A stretch of 64,000 bases of DNA from Erwinia phyllosphaerae (lineage in GTDB: Bacteria > Pseudomonadota > Gammaproteobacteria > Enterobacterales > Enterobacteriaceae): contig NZ_JAHSPF010000006.1 of NCBI RefSeq assembly GCF_019132875.1, positions 62,001 through 126,000 on the forward strand. The letters are read 5' to 3'. The position numbers and the translations under genes were made by a program. The notes under the pieces were generated by a model. The model did no database searches. It was not told where the DNA came from and saw only the letters and a program-made list of their open reading frames with translations. The first letter of the stretch is position 1, and each line of letters opens with the position of its first letter. Positions 37,427 to 45,802 of this stretch are shown one piece after another.

Positions 37427-38755
37427 ATGCAAGCCTCCATCGCACCAACGCTCGACGCCGACAACGATACCCAGCCCGTAAATTCACGCGGTAAAGTGCT
37501 GGTCGCTTCGCTGGTCGGCACCGCTATCGAATTTTTTGATTTCTATATCTACGCCACTGCGGCAGTGATCGTTTTTCCGCATATTTTCTTTCCACAGGGA
37601 GACGCCACCGTTGCCACCCTACAGTCGCTGGCCACTTTTGCCATCGCCTTCGTTGCGCGGCCGATCGGCTCGGCGCTGTTTGGCCATTTTGGCGATCGCG
37701 CTGGCCGCAAAGTCACGCTGGTGGCTTCGCTGCTGACGATGGGAATCTCTACCGTAGTCATTGGCCTGCTGCCGGGATATAGCACTATCGGCGTTTTTGC
37801 CCCGATGCTGCTTGCGCTGGCGCGTTTTGGCCAGGGGCTGGGACTGGGTGGTGAATGGGGCGGCGCGGCGCTGCTGGCTACCGAAAATGCACCGGCAAAA
37901 AAACGCGCGCTTTATGGCTCCTTCCCGCAGCTTGGCGCACCCATCGGTTTCTTTTTCGCTAACGGGACTTTTCTGCTGCTTTCCTGGCTGCTGACCGACG
38001 AGCAGTTTATGCAGTGGGGCTGGCGCGTGCCTTTTATTCTCTCTGCGGTGCTGGTGCTGATTGGCCTGTACGTTCGTGTTTCACTGAACGAATCGCCGGT
38101 TTTCGCGAAGGTAAAAAAAGAGAAGAAACAGGTAAAAGTGCCTATCGGCACGCTGCTGTCAAAGCATCTGAAAGCCACCATTCTGGGGACGTTCATCATG
38201 CTGGCAACCTATACGCTGTTTTACATCATGACCGTTTACTCAATGAGTTATGGCACCGCGCCTGCACCAGACGGCCTTGGATTCCCACGTAATACCATGC
38301 TGTGGATGCTGATGCTGGCGGTGCTGGGCTTTGGCGTTATGGTGCCGATTGCCGGGCTGCTGGCGGATCGCTTCGGCCGTCGTAAGACTATGATAGTTAT
38401 TACGCTGATGATTATCGTTTTTGCGCTGGTTTTCCCTTTCATGCTCGGATCCGGTAATGAGCTGCTGGTGATGGCGTTTCTGCTGTGCGGACTAAGCGTG
38501 ATGGGACTGACCTTTGGCCCTATGGGCGCGCTGCTGCCGGAGCTGTTTCCAACCGAGGTCCGCTATACCGGCGCGTCGTTCTCTTATAATCTGTCGTCGA
38601 TTCTTGGGGCTTCCGTTGCGCCCTATATCGCGGCCTGGCTGGCACATACCTACGGGCTGTTTTACGTTGGCGTTTACCTTGCGGCAATGGCTTGCCTGAC
38701 GCTGTTTGCTCTGCTTGCCAGCCGGGAAACCCAACACGAATCGCTGTTCGACTGA
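37427..38755 (+). CDS. yhjE: YhjE, MFS metabolite transporter
   Basis: A 442-residue major-facilitator protein of the metabolite:H+ symporter group (ShiA/ProP-like). Motifs: ASLVGTAIEFFDFYIYATAA in segment 1, FGHFGDRAGRKVTL between segments 2 and 3, RFGQGLGLGGEWGGAALL in segment 4 and GLLADRFGRRKTMI in the central repeat. Its place before yhjG is as in E. coli. The substrate of YhjE is not known to me. Confidence 0.92.
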   Translation: MQASIAPTLDADNDTQPVNSRGKVLVASLVGTAIEFFDFYIYATAAVIVFPHIFFPQGDATVATLQSLATFAIAFVARPIGSALFGHFGDRAGRKVTLVASLLTMGISTVVIGLLPGYSTIGVFAPMLLALARFGQGLGLGGEWGGAALLATENAPAKKRALYGSFPQLGAPIGFFFANGTFLLLSWLLTDEQFMQWGWRVPFILSAVLVLIGLYVRVSLNESPVFAKVKKEKKQVKVPIGTLLSKHLKATILGTFIMLATYTLFYIMTVYSMSYGTAPAPDGLGFPRNTMLWMLMLAVLGFGVMVPIAGLLADRFGRRKTMIVITLMIIVFALVFPFMLGSGNELLVMAFLLCGLSVMGLTFGPMGALLPELFPTEVRYTGASFSYNLSSILGASVAPYIAAWLAHTYGLFYVGVYLAAMACLTLFALLASRETQHESLFD

Positions 38756-38774
38756 TAGCGCAAAAATATTAAAG

Positions 38775-38811
38775 GCGCACTGGCTGGTAACCGGAGCGCC
38801 TTAATTACGTT
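38775..38811. terminator. Hairpin shared by yhjE and the opposing mini-gene
   Basis: AAGGCGC and GCGCCTT enclose a partly paired 15-base interior. Read leftward it is followed by TAATATTTTTG, a fair terminator for the mini-gene at 38812-38898. Read rightward the T-run (TAATTACGTTTT) is weaker. Confidence 0.55.
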
Positions 38812-38898
38812 TTACCGACTATTTTTTCTCGTAATCACTCGCATCACTGCGACGATGATTTCGACGACCAGCCTGATAATGGTCAGGATCGTTATCAT
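38812..38898 (-). CDS. Putative 28-aa hydrophobic peptide
   Basis: An ATG-initiated frame encodes MITILTIIRLVVEIIVAVM followed by the basic end RVITRKNSR. This is the form of type I toxin and small stress peptides (Ldr, TisB, Ibs): one membrane helix and a charged tail. A terminator-like hairpin begins right after the stop. The ribosome site is weak (AAGCGG). No sequence relative is recognised; an antisense RNA gene was not identified. Confidence 0.4.
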   Translation of the reverse strand: MITILTIIRLVVEIIVAVMRVITRKNSR

Positions 38899-39017
38899 CC
38901 GCTTTTCTTTTCGGAAAAAGGAAGCGGCGGGTTTTACTTGCACACTGCAATTTTGCAAGTAACCTTGCCTTTGTTGGGGATTGCTTGCCTTCCTTTCAGG
39001 AACGTAGCGTTAAGCGA

Positions 39018-39052
39018 TGCAAAAAAAATCCGGCACGATGGCCGGATTTTTA
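39018..39052 (-). terminator. Terminator after yhjG
   Basis: Read leftward, AAATCCGGC and GCCGGATTT form a 9-bp stem with a 6-base loop, followed by TTTTT. It lies 29 bases past the yhjG stop. Confidence 0.85.
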
Positions 39053-39080
39053 CGTCAGCAGTAAAGTGCCTGCCTCATTT

Positions 39081-41141
39081 TTACTTTTTCATTTCCCGCA
39101 GTACGTTAACGCACTCATTTTTTTCATTGTCGCTGGGTGAAATCAGCGCCAGCAGCGCGGCGGCAGGTGCAACTACCGTTCCCAGCGCGGCCGCGGCAAC
39201 GCCACGAGCAATCAACGGCCCGGCTTTTACGCCTGCATCCGGATTTTTAAATGTGCCTTTCACATAAAGCGGCGAACGCAACGTGACGATTCGCATACCT
39301 TTGCTGTCAGGATCGATCGACAGATCCATACGCTCATTAGCAAAGTTGGTGGTTCCGCTGATGTTGATTACCGCGTTTTCCGTATCGAACACGAAGAGTT
39401 TGGTTGAAGCCAGCCCGTTTTCGATATTTAAATCGGCGGCCGCACAGTTGATACGCACCTCGTCGTCACCAAACAGCTTGCCGACTACATAGTTACCGAC
39501 GTTAAGCCCAACGATTTCCATCAGGTTGCGGCTAATCACGCCGTCGTTCATTAACAACTTCAGGCTACCGTTGCTGGTTGCCAGAATATCGGCAACGGAA
39601 TTCCCTGTTCCGCTTAGCGTGGCGTCGCCGTTGATCTGCCCCATGCTGCTTTGCATCGACTGCACGCCAGGGAAAAGCTGTTTAAGCTTGAGATTACGTG
39701 CATGAAGATCGGCCCGAGCGCGCATAGGCGTATGGTCGCCTTCCATATGAATAGTAGAGTTAAGGTTGCCGCCAGCTACACCAAAACGTAGCGGATCGAG
39801 CAGCAAATCACCGTTTTTCAGTACCAGATGCGTATAAAGATCGCTGACAGGTAAAGAATCACTGTGTTCGATACGTTTGCCGCTAAACTTCACGTCGGCA
39901 TCCATCACGTCCCAGCTTTTGGTATCAAACTTATCGTGCGGCAGGACGCGGTCGGCAGGCTGGCTGGCCGAATCGCCTCTTTCCGACTTCGCTTTCGCCG
40001 TTTTTGCGCTGCCCTTGCCGGAATTAACGCCAATCAGCGGCCCAAGATCGGCCATACGCAGCTGCCGGGATTCCAGCGAACCTTCCAGCTTCGGACGCGG
40101 TTTGCTCTGACTGTAGGTTAGTGAGCCGCGAATATCGCTGTCGCCAATATGCCCGTTAAAATCGTTATAGTGGAAAACCGGGCCGCCTTTCTGCTGAAAG
40201 CGCGCAATCAGGTGCCCATCGGTTTCGTAGGGAGGTGTATCCGGCAGCAGGATACCGGTCAGACCGTACAGATTGGCCAGCGTATCGCCGGAAAAGCGCA
40301 GCCGGATATCCAGCCCGCCCAGGTTCATAGGATCCTGTAAACTACCGGCCACCTGCACCCGGGTCGTGCCGTTATGTACGTCCGCCTGAACAGGGAAAGG
40401 ATTGGTTTTACTACGCAGCGACAGCATGCCGCCAATTTTACCGTCTCCGGTTAGCTTCTCGCCGTTGTAAGTGCCCACGGCTTTCCAGCCAAAGACAAAA
40501 TCGGACGCGCCTTTCTGCCCCGCTTTATCCTTGCCGCCAGCAACCTGCTCATAGGGAACCGGTTTGCCCAGCGGATCGACCGTAACCTGTACATCCGCTT
40601 TATTGATGGCGTCGCGATAGCCAATTTTGCCCTGGTCGAAGAGGACGTTATCAAGGCGAAAGCTCCAGGCCGAAGGCTGCTGGTTTGCCGCAGCGTTATC
40701 GCTGGCAGCCAGATCGAACGTCCAGTTGTTTTTACCTTCGGCAGTTTGAATCAGGCGCGCGTTCGGCTGCTGTAGTTTGATCCACGGTAAAAAAACTTCT
40801 TTATGCAGCAGCGCCAGCGGCGACAGGGTCGCATCCACGCGCTGCAGATGTACCATCGTGACATCGGCAATAGCCGGAGGATTCCCCAGCATAATATCTT
40901 CAGCATGCACATGCGGCCACGGTACCCAGCTGCGCCAGCCCGGCTCGTCGCGGTTACGTTCCCAGGCAACGCCCAGATCGCCACGAATGGCAAAAGGACG
41001 ATTCAGCTCCGCTGAAACTTTCTGATTAATAGTCGGCTTGAGGCGATTCCAGTTAAATGTGGCGATAATGATGACTAATGCCACGATCAGCAACAAAAAA
41101 ACCCCGATAATCCAACTAATTACTTTTCCCGTGCGCGACAC
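39081..41141 (-). CDS. yhjG: YhjG, AsmA-family protein
   Basis: A 686-residue inner-membrane-anchored periplasmic protein of the AsmA/TamB-related group, implicated in outer-membrane lipid homeostasis. It has one N-terminal membrane segment (VISWIIGVFLLLIVALVIII), then long beta-rich AsmA domains with FNWNRLKPTINQKVS and a C-terminal SLKLLMNDGVISRNLMEIVGLNVGNYVVG (quoted in part as LMEIVGLNVGNYV), typical of the AsmA C-terminal region. Start GTG with GGAGATAACA upstream. The order yhjE-yhjG-pdeH is the E. coli order. Confidence 0.92.
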   Translation of the reverse strand: MSRTGKVISWIIGVFLLLIVALVIIIATFNWNRLKPTINQKVSAELNRPFAIRGDLGVAWERNRDEPGWRSWVPWPHVHAEDIMLGNPPAIADVTMVHLQRVDATLSPLALLHKEVFLPWIKLQQPNARLIQTAEGKNNWTFDLAASDNAAANQQPSAWSFRLDNVLFDQGKIGYRDAINKADVQVTVDPLGKPVPYEQVAGGKDKAGQKGASDFVFGWKAVGTYNGEKLTGDGKIGGMLSLRSKTNPFPVQADVHNGTTRVQVAGSLQDPMNLGGLDIRLRFSGDTLANLYGLTGILLPDTPPYETDGHLIARFQQKGGPVFHYNDFNGHIGDSDIRGSLTYSQSKPRPKLEGSLESRQLRMADLGPLIGVNSGKGSAKTAKAKSERGDSASQPADRVLPHDKFDTKSWDVMDADVKFSGKRIEHSDSLPVSDLYTHLVLKNGDLLLDPLRFGVAGGNLNSTIHMEGDHTPMRARADLHARNLKLKQLFPGVQSMQSSMGQINGDATLSGTGNSVADILATSNGSLKLLMNDGVISRNLMEIVGLNVGNYVVGKLFGDDEVRINCAAADLNIENGLASTKLFVFDTENAVINISGTTNFANERMDLSIDPDSKGMRIVTLRSPLYVKGTFKNPDAGVKAGPLIARGVAAAALGTVVAPAAALLALISPSDNEKNECVNVLREMKK

Positions 41142-41201
41142 TTGTTATCTCCTTACTCGCTTCGTCTTCTGTAAAGATAGACGAGGGGAAGGAAAAGGGG
41201 A

Positions 41202-41975
41202 TCACGCCAGCGTCAACGGCAGTGCCTCCAGCTGATCAAAAGGCAAAGGCCTGGCAAAATAGTAGCCCTGAGCTGCGCAGGCAAAAGAGTTCTGCACCTG
41301 GGTCCACTCTTCAAGCGTTTCCACGCCTTCCACGATGACGCCTTTGCAGTAGCGATTGATCAATGCCAGCAGCATATTAAACAGGCTGCGGCCTTCTTCC
41401 GATTTCCTTAACAGGATAAACAGCTCGCGCGCCAGCTTAATGTAATCGTACTTAAGCTCGGAAAGCGCTGAAAAATTAGCCAGACCCGAACCGAAATCGT
41501 CCAGCCACAGCGGCCCCAATTCCGGCATCTGTGCAACCAGCTCTTCCTGCGGTAAGACATGATGTTCCACCAGCTCAAAACGTACCCACGGAGAACGGGC
41601 GATTAGCTGGCGTACCGCCGGGTTGTGTTGTACAGCCTGAAGCGTCGGTCCATCAATATTGACCGAGGCGACGACGTCGCTATCGATAAATTTTGTTTTC
41701 CACGTTTCCAACAGCTCCAGCTGTTCACGAATAATCAGCATCCGCTCCGTGGTATCAAGCGCAGCAAAATAGGACTCCGGCGATAATCTTTGGCCCGGCG
41801 CGGCAGGATGAAAAACCGCAGTGAGCAACTCAATTGCCATCAGGCTGCCGGTTACCCGGTAGATAGGCTGAAACGTATAGGTGCGCTGGCACTCTCGCCA
41901 GTAAGAATGCTCCTCTTGCTGCTGTTTCACGACAATTGAAGGAGAAAGCCGGTGTCTGATGTTCTTCAGCACCAT
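41202..41975 (-). CDS. pdeH: PdeH (YhjH), c-di-GMP phosphodiesterase
   Basis: A stand-alone EAL domain of 257 residues that degrades cyclic di-GMP; in E. coli it is the main enzyme keeping levels low in motile cells. EAL motif positions: AIELLTAV (the EAL site), SVNIDGPTL, FELVEHHV, LDDFGSGLANF and GVIVEGVETLEEW. All main catalytic residues appear present. No sensory domain or membrane segment. With HmsP/PdeK and the bcs genes nearby it forms a c-di-GMP/cellulose neighbourhood. Confidence 0.95.
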   Translation of the reverse strand: MVLKNIRHRLSPSIVVKQQQEEHSYWRECQRTYTFQPIYRVTGSLMAIELLTAVFHPAAPGQRLSPESYFAALDTTERMLIIREQLELLETWKTKFIDSDVVASVNIDGPTLQAVQHNPAVRQLIARSPWVRFELVEHHVLPQEELVAQMPELGPLWLDDFGSGLANFSALSELKYDYIKLARELFILLRKSEEGRSLFNMLLALINRYCKGVIVEGVETLEEWTQVQNSFACAAQGYYFARPLPFDQLEALPLTLA

Positions 41976-42102
41976 GTTGAAATCCTTAATTCAATGGGGG
42001 ACCGCGTTGGATAAGGTCTCTGCATGGGTTATCGGCATGCGGCTGCATAACTTTAAAACGTTCTTTACCACGGGCTCTGTTGCTGGCGTCACCTCTACAA
42101 AA

Positions 42103-42119
42103 TTAAAACAGTGTTTTAA
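42103..42119. promoter_or_regulatory. KdgR-like palindrome upstream of kdgK
   Basis: TTAAAACAGTGTTTTAA is a perfect palindrome around a central G, 62 bases before the kdgK start. The core AAACAGTGTTT fits the KdgR pattern exactly; the outer flanks fit partly. kdgK belongs to the KdgR regulon in E. coli and Dickeya. Confidence 0.6.
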
Positions 42120-42181
42120 AAACATTGACTGCGGCTGACGGCACAGCGAAACTGGGGTCAAAACGTAGCGAGCGGATAATC

Positions 42182-43108
42182 ATGAACAGAATAAATATCG
42201 CCGTTATTGGCGAATGTATGATTGAACTTTCTCAGAAAGAAAACGGACTGAACCGGGGTTTTGGCGGCGACACGCTGAATACGGCAGTATACCTTGCGCG
42301 GCAGAACAGCAGCCTGTCGGTAAATTACGTGACCGCCCTGGGTACGGATAGCTTCAGCGATGAAATGATCGCGGCCTGGCAGCAGGAAAATATCCATACA
42401 TCGCTGATCCAGCAAATGGAAAACAAATTACCGGGTCTGTATGTCATAGAAACCGACGCGCAGGGCGAACGTACATTTTACTACTGGCGCAATGACGCTG
42501 CCGCGCGCTACTGGCTGGAAAGCGACAGGGCAGATGAAATCTGCCAGCAGCTGGCCCATTTTGACTATCTCTACCTGAGCGGCATCAGTCTGGCAATCCT
42601 GACGCCATCGGGTCGGGATAAGCTCATGGCACTGCTGGTTGCCTGTCGCCGTAACGGCGGCAAAATCATATTCGACAATAACTATCGTCCACGCCTCTGG
42701 CCTTCTATAACGGATGCGCAGGCTGCTTATGCCGCCATGCTGGCCTGTACGGATATTGCTTTTCTGACGCTGGACGACGAACAGCTGCTGTGGGGAGAAA
42801 ACCCCGTGGATAAGGTGATTGCCAGAACGCATGCGGCGGGCGTAGCGGAAGTGGTTATCAAACGCGGCGCGGAATCCTGCCTGGTATCGCTGGCCGACCA
42901 GCCGGTAATTGAAGTTCCTGCTATGCGTTTACCGCCCAACCGCATTGTGGACACGACCGCAGCCGGTGACTCTTTTAGCGCGGGTTATCTGGCCGTTCGC
43001 CTTGGCGGCGGCAACGTGCAGGAAGCCGCCAGACGAGGCCACCTGACGGCCAGCACGGTTATTCAGCATCGCGGCGCAATTATTCCTCTTTCTGCCATGC
43101 CTGATTAA
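42182..43108 (+). CDS. kdgK: KdgK, 2-keto-3-deoxygluconate kinase
   Basis: A PfkB-family kinase that phosphorylates 2-keto-3-deoxygluconate to KDPG for the Entner-Doudoroff aldolase. The ATG at 42182 gives 308 residues, the usual length. Seen are IAVIGECMIELSQ, the first PfkB signature GFGGDTLNTAVYLAR, and the second signature DTTAAGDSFSAGYLAVRLGG with the catalytic Asp. It uses the end product of the 23.4-27.6 kb operon. Confidence 0.96.
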   Translation: MNRINIAVIGECMIELSQKENGLNRGFGGDTLNTAVYLARQNSSLSVNYVTALGTDSFSDEMIAAWQQENIHTSLIQQMENKLPGLYVIETDAQGERTFYYWRNDAAARYWLESDRADEICQQLAHFDYLYLSGISLAILTPSGRDKLMALLVACRRNGGKIIFDNNYRPRLWPSITDAQAAYAAMLACTDIAFLTLDDEQLLWGENPVDKVIARTHAAGVAEVVIKRGAESCLVSLADQPVIEVPAMRLPPNRIVDTTAAGDSFSAGYLAVRLGGGNVQEAARRGHLTASTVIQHRGAIIPLSAMPD

Positions 43109-43156
43109 CTTTCACAGGCAACTGTTTCTCTTCTCGCCATGCCTGATTAACTTTCA
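43094..43156. repeat. 21-bp direct repeat at the kdgK 3' end
   Basis: GCCATGCCTGATTAACTTTCA occurs at 43094-43114, spanning the kdgK stop, and again at 43136-43156. It is a small local duplication of the gene end. Confidence 0.85.
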
Positions 43157-43236
43157 GCAGCAGTTATTTCATCCGGCCTGGTGAACCTTCAGGCAAGCCG
43201 CAGCACCGTCAGAGCGCTGCGGTTTTTTAAGGCAGA

Positions 43237-44166
43237 TTAATGCGCGATTTGCGTGAGCTTTTCTGCTGAAATCCCTGTGATCTGTTGCACGATGGCAAAG
43301 TTCAACCCCTCTTCCAGCATCCGGGCAGCGATTCTGGCCGCTTCTTCCTCGCGACCACGCTGGGCACCCAGCAGAATGCCTTTTTCTATGCCTTTTTTTA
43401 TGCCTGTTTGTTCCAGTTGTTCTGCAATAGTCATCAGCTTCTCTCCATGTTGCGGTACTTTTTGCACAAGTTGGCGTATTAAGGCGGCGGCGTCTGCCGT
43501 TTCGCCGGCCTGGACGATATAGTTTACCAGCGATACTACCTGCTCTTTTGTCAGATGACCAGCCAGCAGCAAAGTTGCCAGCCTGTCGGTTAATTCGGCC
43601 AGATCGCGCTGGTGAATATGCTTTTGCAGCAGCGTCAGCGCGGCCATACTGCGATGCTGCATAATCTCGTCATCGGGAATAGCGGTCACATCAACCAGGG
43701 GAAAATCGCGGCTGTATACCTGTTTCGCCAGATCGGGGCGCGAAAAATTTTCTAACCAGTTGGTTGAGTAAGGATAAGGCCTGCGTTTTCCGGCATAAAA
43801 CAGCACGGGGATCACCAGCGGCAGTTTTGTGTGGCCGGCATCAAGATGGCGCTGCATAGCGGCAATCGCATAGCGCATAAGCCTGAACGCCATCTGCTTG
43901 TCCGGGCTGCTCTGATGTTCAATCAACACATGGATATAGCCTTCGCCTGCTGACGTCTTCAGGCTATAAAGCACATCGCTGTAGTAAGGACGCAGATCGT
44001 CCTCAATAAAGCTGCCTGACATTAGCCTGAGCGTGTTCAAATCGCAGAGCGCCCGCAGGTCGGCAGGCAGATGCAGCAGGATAAAATCCCTGGCCGTAGC
44101 CGTCGTGGTTAAAAACTGTTTGAAAGCGGCATCGTGCGGCGTCGGTACACTATTTTTCTTTTTCAT
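43237..44166 (-). CDS. Rpn family recombination-promoting nuclease
   Basis: A 309-residue Rpn/YhgA-like protein of the PD-(D/E)XK nuclease clan. Features are TPHDAAFKQFLTTTATARDFI, SFIEDDLRPYYSDVLYSLK (Asp of the active site), YIHVLIEHQSSPDKQMAFRLMRY (Glu and Gln of the E-x-Q motif) and a charged C-terminal GIEKGILLGAQRGREEEAARIA. The start is placed at ATG 44166 (AGGG upstream) rather than 45 bases earlier. E. coli Rpn proteins raise RecA-independent recombination and often vary by repeat number near the 3' end. It interrupts the kdgK-yhjJ order. Confidence 0.9.
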   Translation of the reverse strand: MKKKNSVPTPHDAAFKQFLTTTATARDFILLHLPADLRALCDLNTLRLMSGSFIEDDLRPYYSDVLYSLKTSAGEGYIHVLIEHQSSPDKQMAFRLMRYAIAAMQRHLDAGHTKLPLVIPVLFYAGKRRPYPYSTNWLENFSRPDLAKQVYSRDFPLVDVTAIPDDEIMQHRSMAALTLLQKHIHQRDLAELTDRLATLLLAGHLTKEQVVSLVNYIVQAGETADAAALIRQLVQKVPQHGEKLMTIAEQLEQTGIKKGIEKGILLGAQRGREEEAARIAARMLEEGLNFAIVQQITGISAEKLTQIAH

Positions 44167-44837
44167 CAACCCTGACCCAGAAAAATTTGGCATAGTGCCG
44201 TGAGTAATCAACTTCCTCCCTGAACAAGTCCGGACTCTACAACAGGCGACGTTAATAACGAACAGGCAAAACTGGATTGCCCAGCACTGCTCGAAAAAAT
44301 TAATGGTTCCATGAGGGTGGCTTACATAAAAGTGTGAGAAAGGCAGGAAAAGCCGACCATTAGCTGCTCCAGCCGGAGGAAATTATAAAAGCAGAGGCGT
44401 TCAACCAGTCTATTTACAATGCGCGGTGTCGTGATTGACTTCGATAAATTTGCCTAAAGGCAGAATATAAATCTGTGCAAAAAAACTTTAAGCGCTATGT
44501 AAAATAAAAACCTAATCAATGCACTTAATTTGCATTAAGAGAAAGCCTCAAGACAGATGAATATCTTTCCCTTTACTGTTAAAGAAATCAGACAGATAAC
44601 AACATGAGGACTTATTTTAAAACAATCAAATAAACAGCATAAAGTAAAATTAAAGCTCTCAGTGCGAAGATACAAACATAATTATAATAGTGGCAAAATT
44701 CTGAAATCCTTTAAATCCATTTTAAACTCTGGACGTTACGTTTATAAATCGGCGATCCTGTATTCTTACAAAAAGATAAAACCTGATATTTTTTCAGGCT
44801 TACCTATACTTTTATAAAATGTTGCTCAGGAGCGCTT
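44167..44837. other. AT-rich gap with no visible gene
   Basis: About 670 bases, strongly AT-rich, between the Rpn gene and an esterase. No open frame, hairpin terminator, tRNA or known operator stood out. It resembles the flanks of inserted accessory genes. Confidence 0.5.
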
Positions 44838-45713
44838 ATGAACACCGAAATAATTAATATCTGGCCTCAAGGCGACGCTCCTGGCGCCAGTGATTCTCGC
44901 GTCCGTCCACAAATTGTCGATCTGGCAAAAGAGTATGAGCCTTTCGACCGCGCCGCTTCCGGCGTACGCTGCCCGGAACTCGCTTTCTGGTATCCGGAAA
45001 CGTCTAACGGCGTTACGCTGCTGGTTGCGCCCGGCGGCGGTTTTGAACGCATTATGATCGATAAAGAAGGCAGCGCGCTGGCGATGTTTTTTACCGCTAT
45101 GGGCTACACGCTGGCGGTGATGACCTATCGTTTTCCTCAGGACGGCCACCATGAAGCGGCCGATGCACCGCTGGCGGATGCCCAGCGCGCCGTACGTGTT
45201 CTGCGCCACCGCGCTGCACGCGGTCTGAACGGTAAGCGCATCGTGATGATGGGCTTCTCCGCTGGCGGTTACGTAGCGGCCAGCGCAGGAACGCGCTTTG
45301 CCGAAAAACTTTATCCCGTGCAGGATATCGCCGATTCTCTCGCCGCCAAACCGGATGCTCTGGTACTGCTTTATCCGGTCATCAGCATGCGTGAAGGTCT
45401 GGCGCACGCCGGTTCGCGGCTGCGACTGCTGGGCGAATGCCCAACCCAGCGCGAAATCGATGCTTATTCGCTGGAAACCCGCGTTACGGAGCAGACGCCG
45501 CAAACGCTGTTAATTCATGCGGTAAACGATGAGTCAGTGCCCATTAACAACAGCATGATGATGTTCAGCGCGCTGCGGGAACATGGCGTCCCCAGCGAGC
45601 TGCACTTCTATGAGAAAGGCGGTCACGGCTTTGGCATCCGCAACGTCGCCGATCTGCCGCTCGCCAGCTGGCCGATGCTGGTCAACGAATGGTTACGCGC
45701 GCGCAAATGGTAA
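44838..45713 (+). CDS. Alpha/beta hydrolase, acetyl-esterase type
   Basis: A 291-residue cytosolic hydrolase of the acetyl xylan esterase/BD-FAE-like group. The oxyanion motif is LLVAPGGGFERI (in place of HGGG), the nucleophile is GFSAGG, the acid is in HAVNDESVPI and the His is in KGGHGFGI. Relatives deacetylate plant-polysaccharide oligomers, which would suit a plant-associated host, but the substrate is not shown here. Confidence 0.87.
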   Translation: MNTEIINIWPQGDAPGASDSRVRPQIVDLAKEYEPFDRAASGVRCPELAFWYPETSNGVTLLVAPGGGFERIMIDKEGSALAMFFTAMGYTLAVMTYRFPQDGHHEAADAPLADAQRAVRVLRHRAARGLNGKRIVMMGFSAGGYVAASAGTRFAEKLYPVQDIADSLAAKPDALVLLYPVISMREGLAHAGSRLRLLGECPTQREIDAYSLETRVTEQTPQTLLIHAVNDESVPINNSMMMFSALREHGVPSELHFYEKGGHGFGIRNVADLPLASWPMLVNEWLRARKW

Positions 45714-45768
45714 CACGAGCGGCGCGCTTTTCGTCTTAGCAACAGGCGCATAACCTTTTCGTTAAGCT

Positions 45769-45796
45769 GTCGGGCAGGCGTAAAAACCTGCCCGAC
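45769..45796. terminator. Hairpin between the esterase gene and yhjJ
   Basis: GTCGGGCAGG and CCTGCCCGAC make a perfect 10-bp stem with an 8-base loop. It lies between two convergent gene ends. T-runs are poor on both sides, so termination may be incomplete. Confidence 0.6.
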
Positions 45797-45802
45797 TGGC
45801 CA

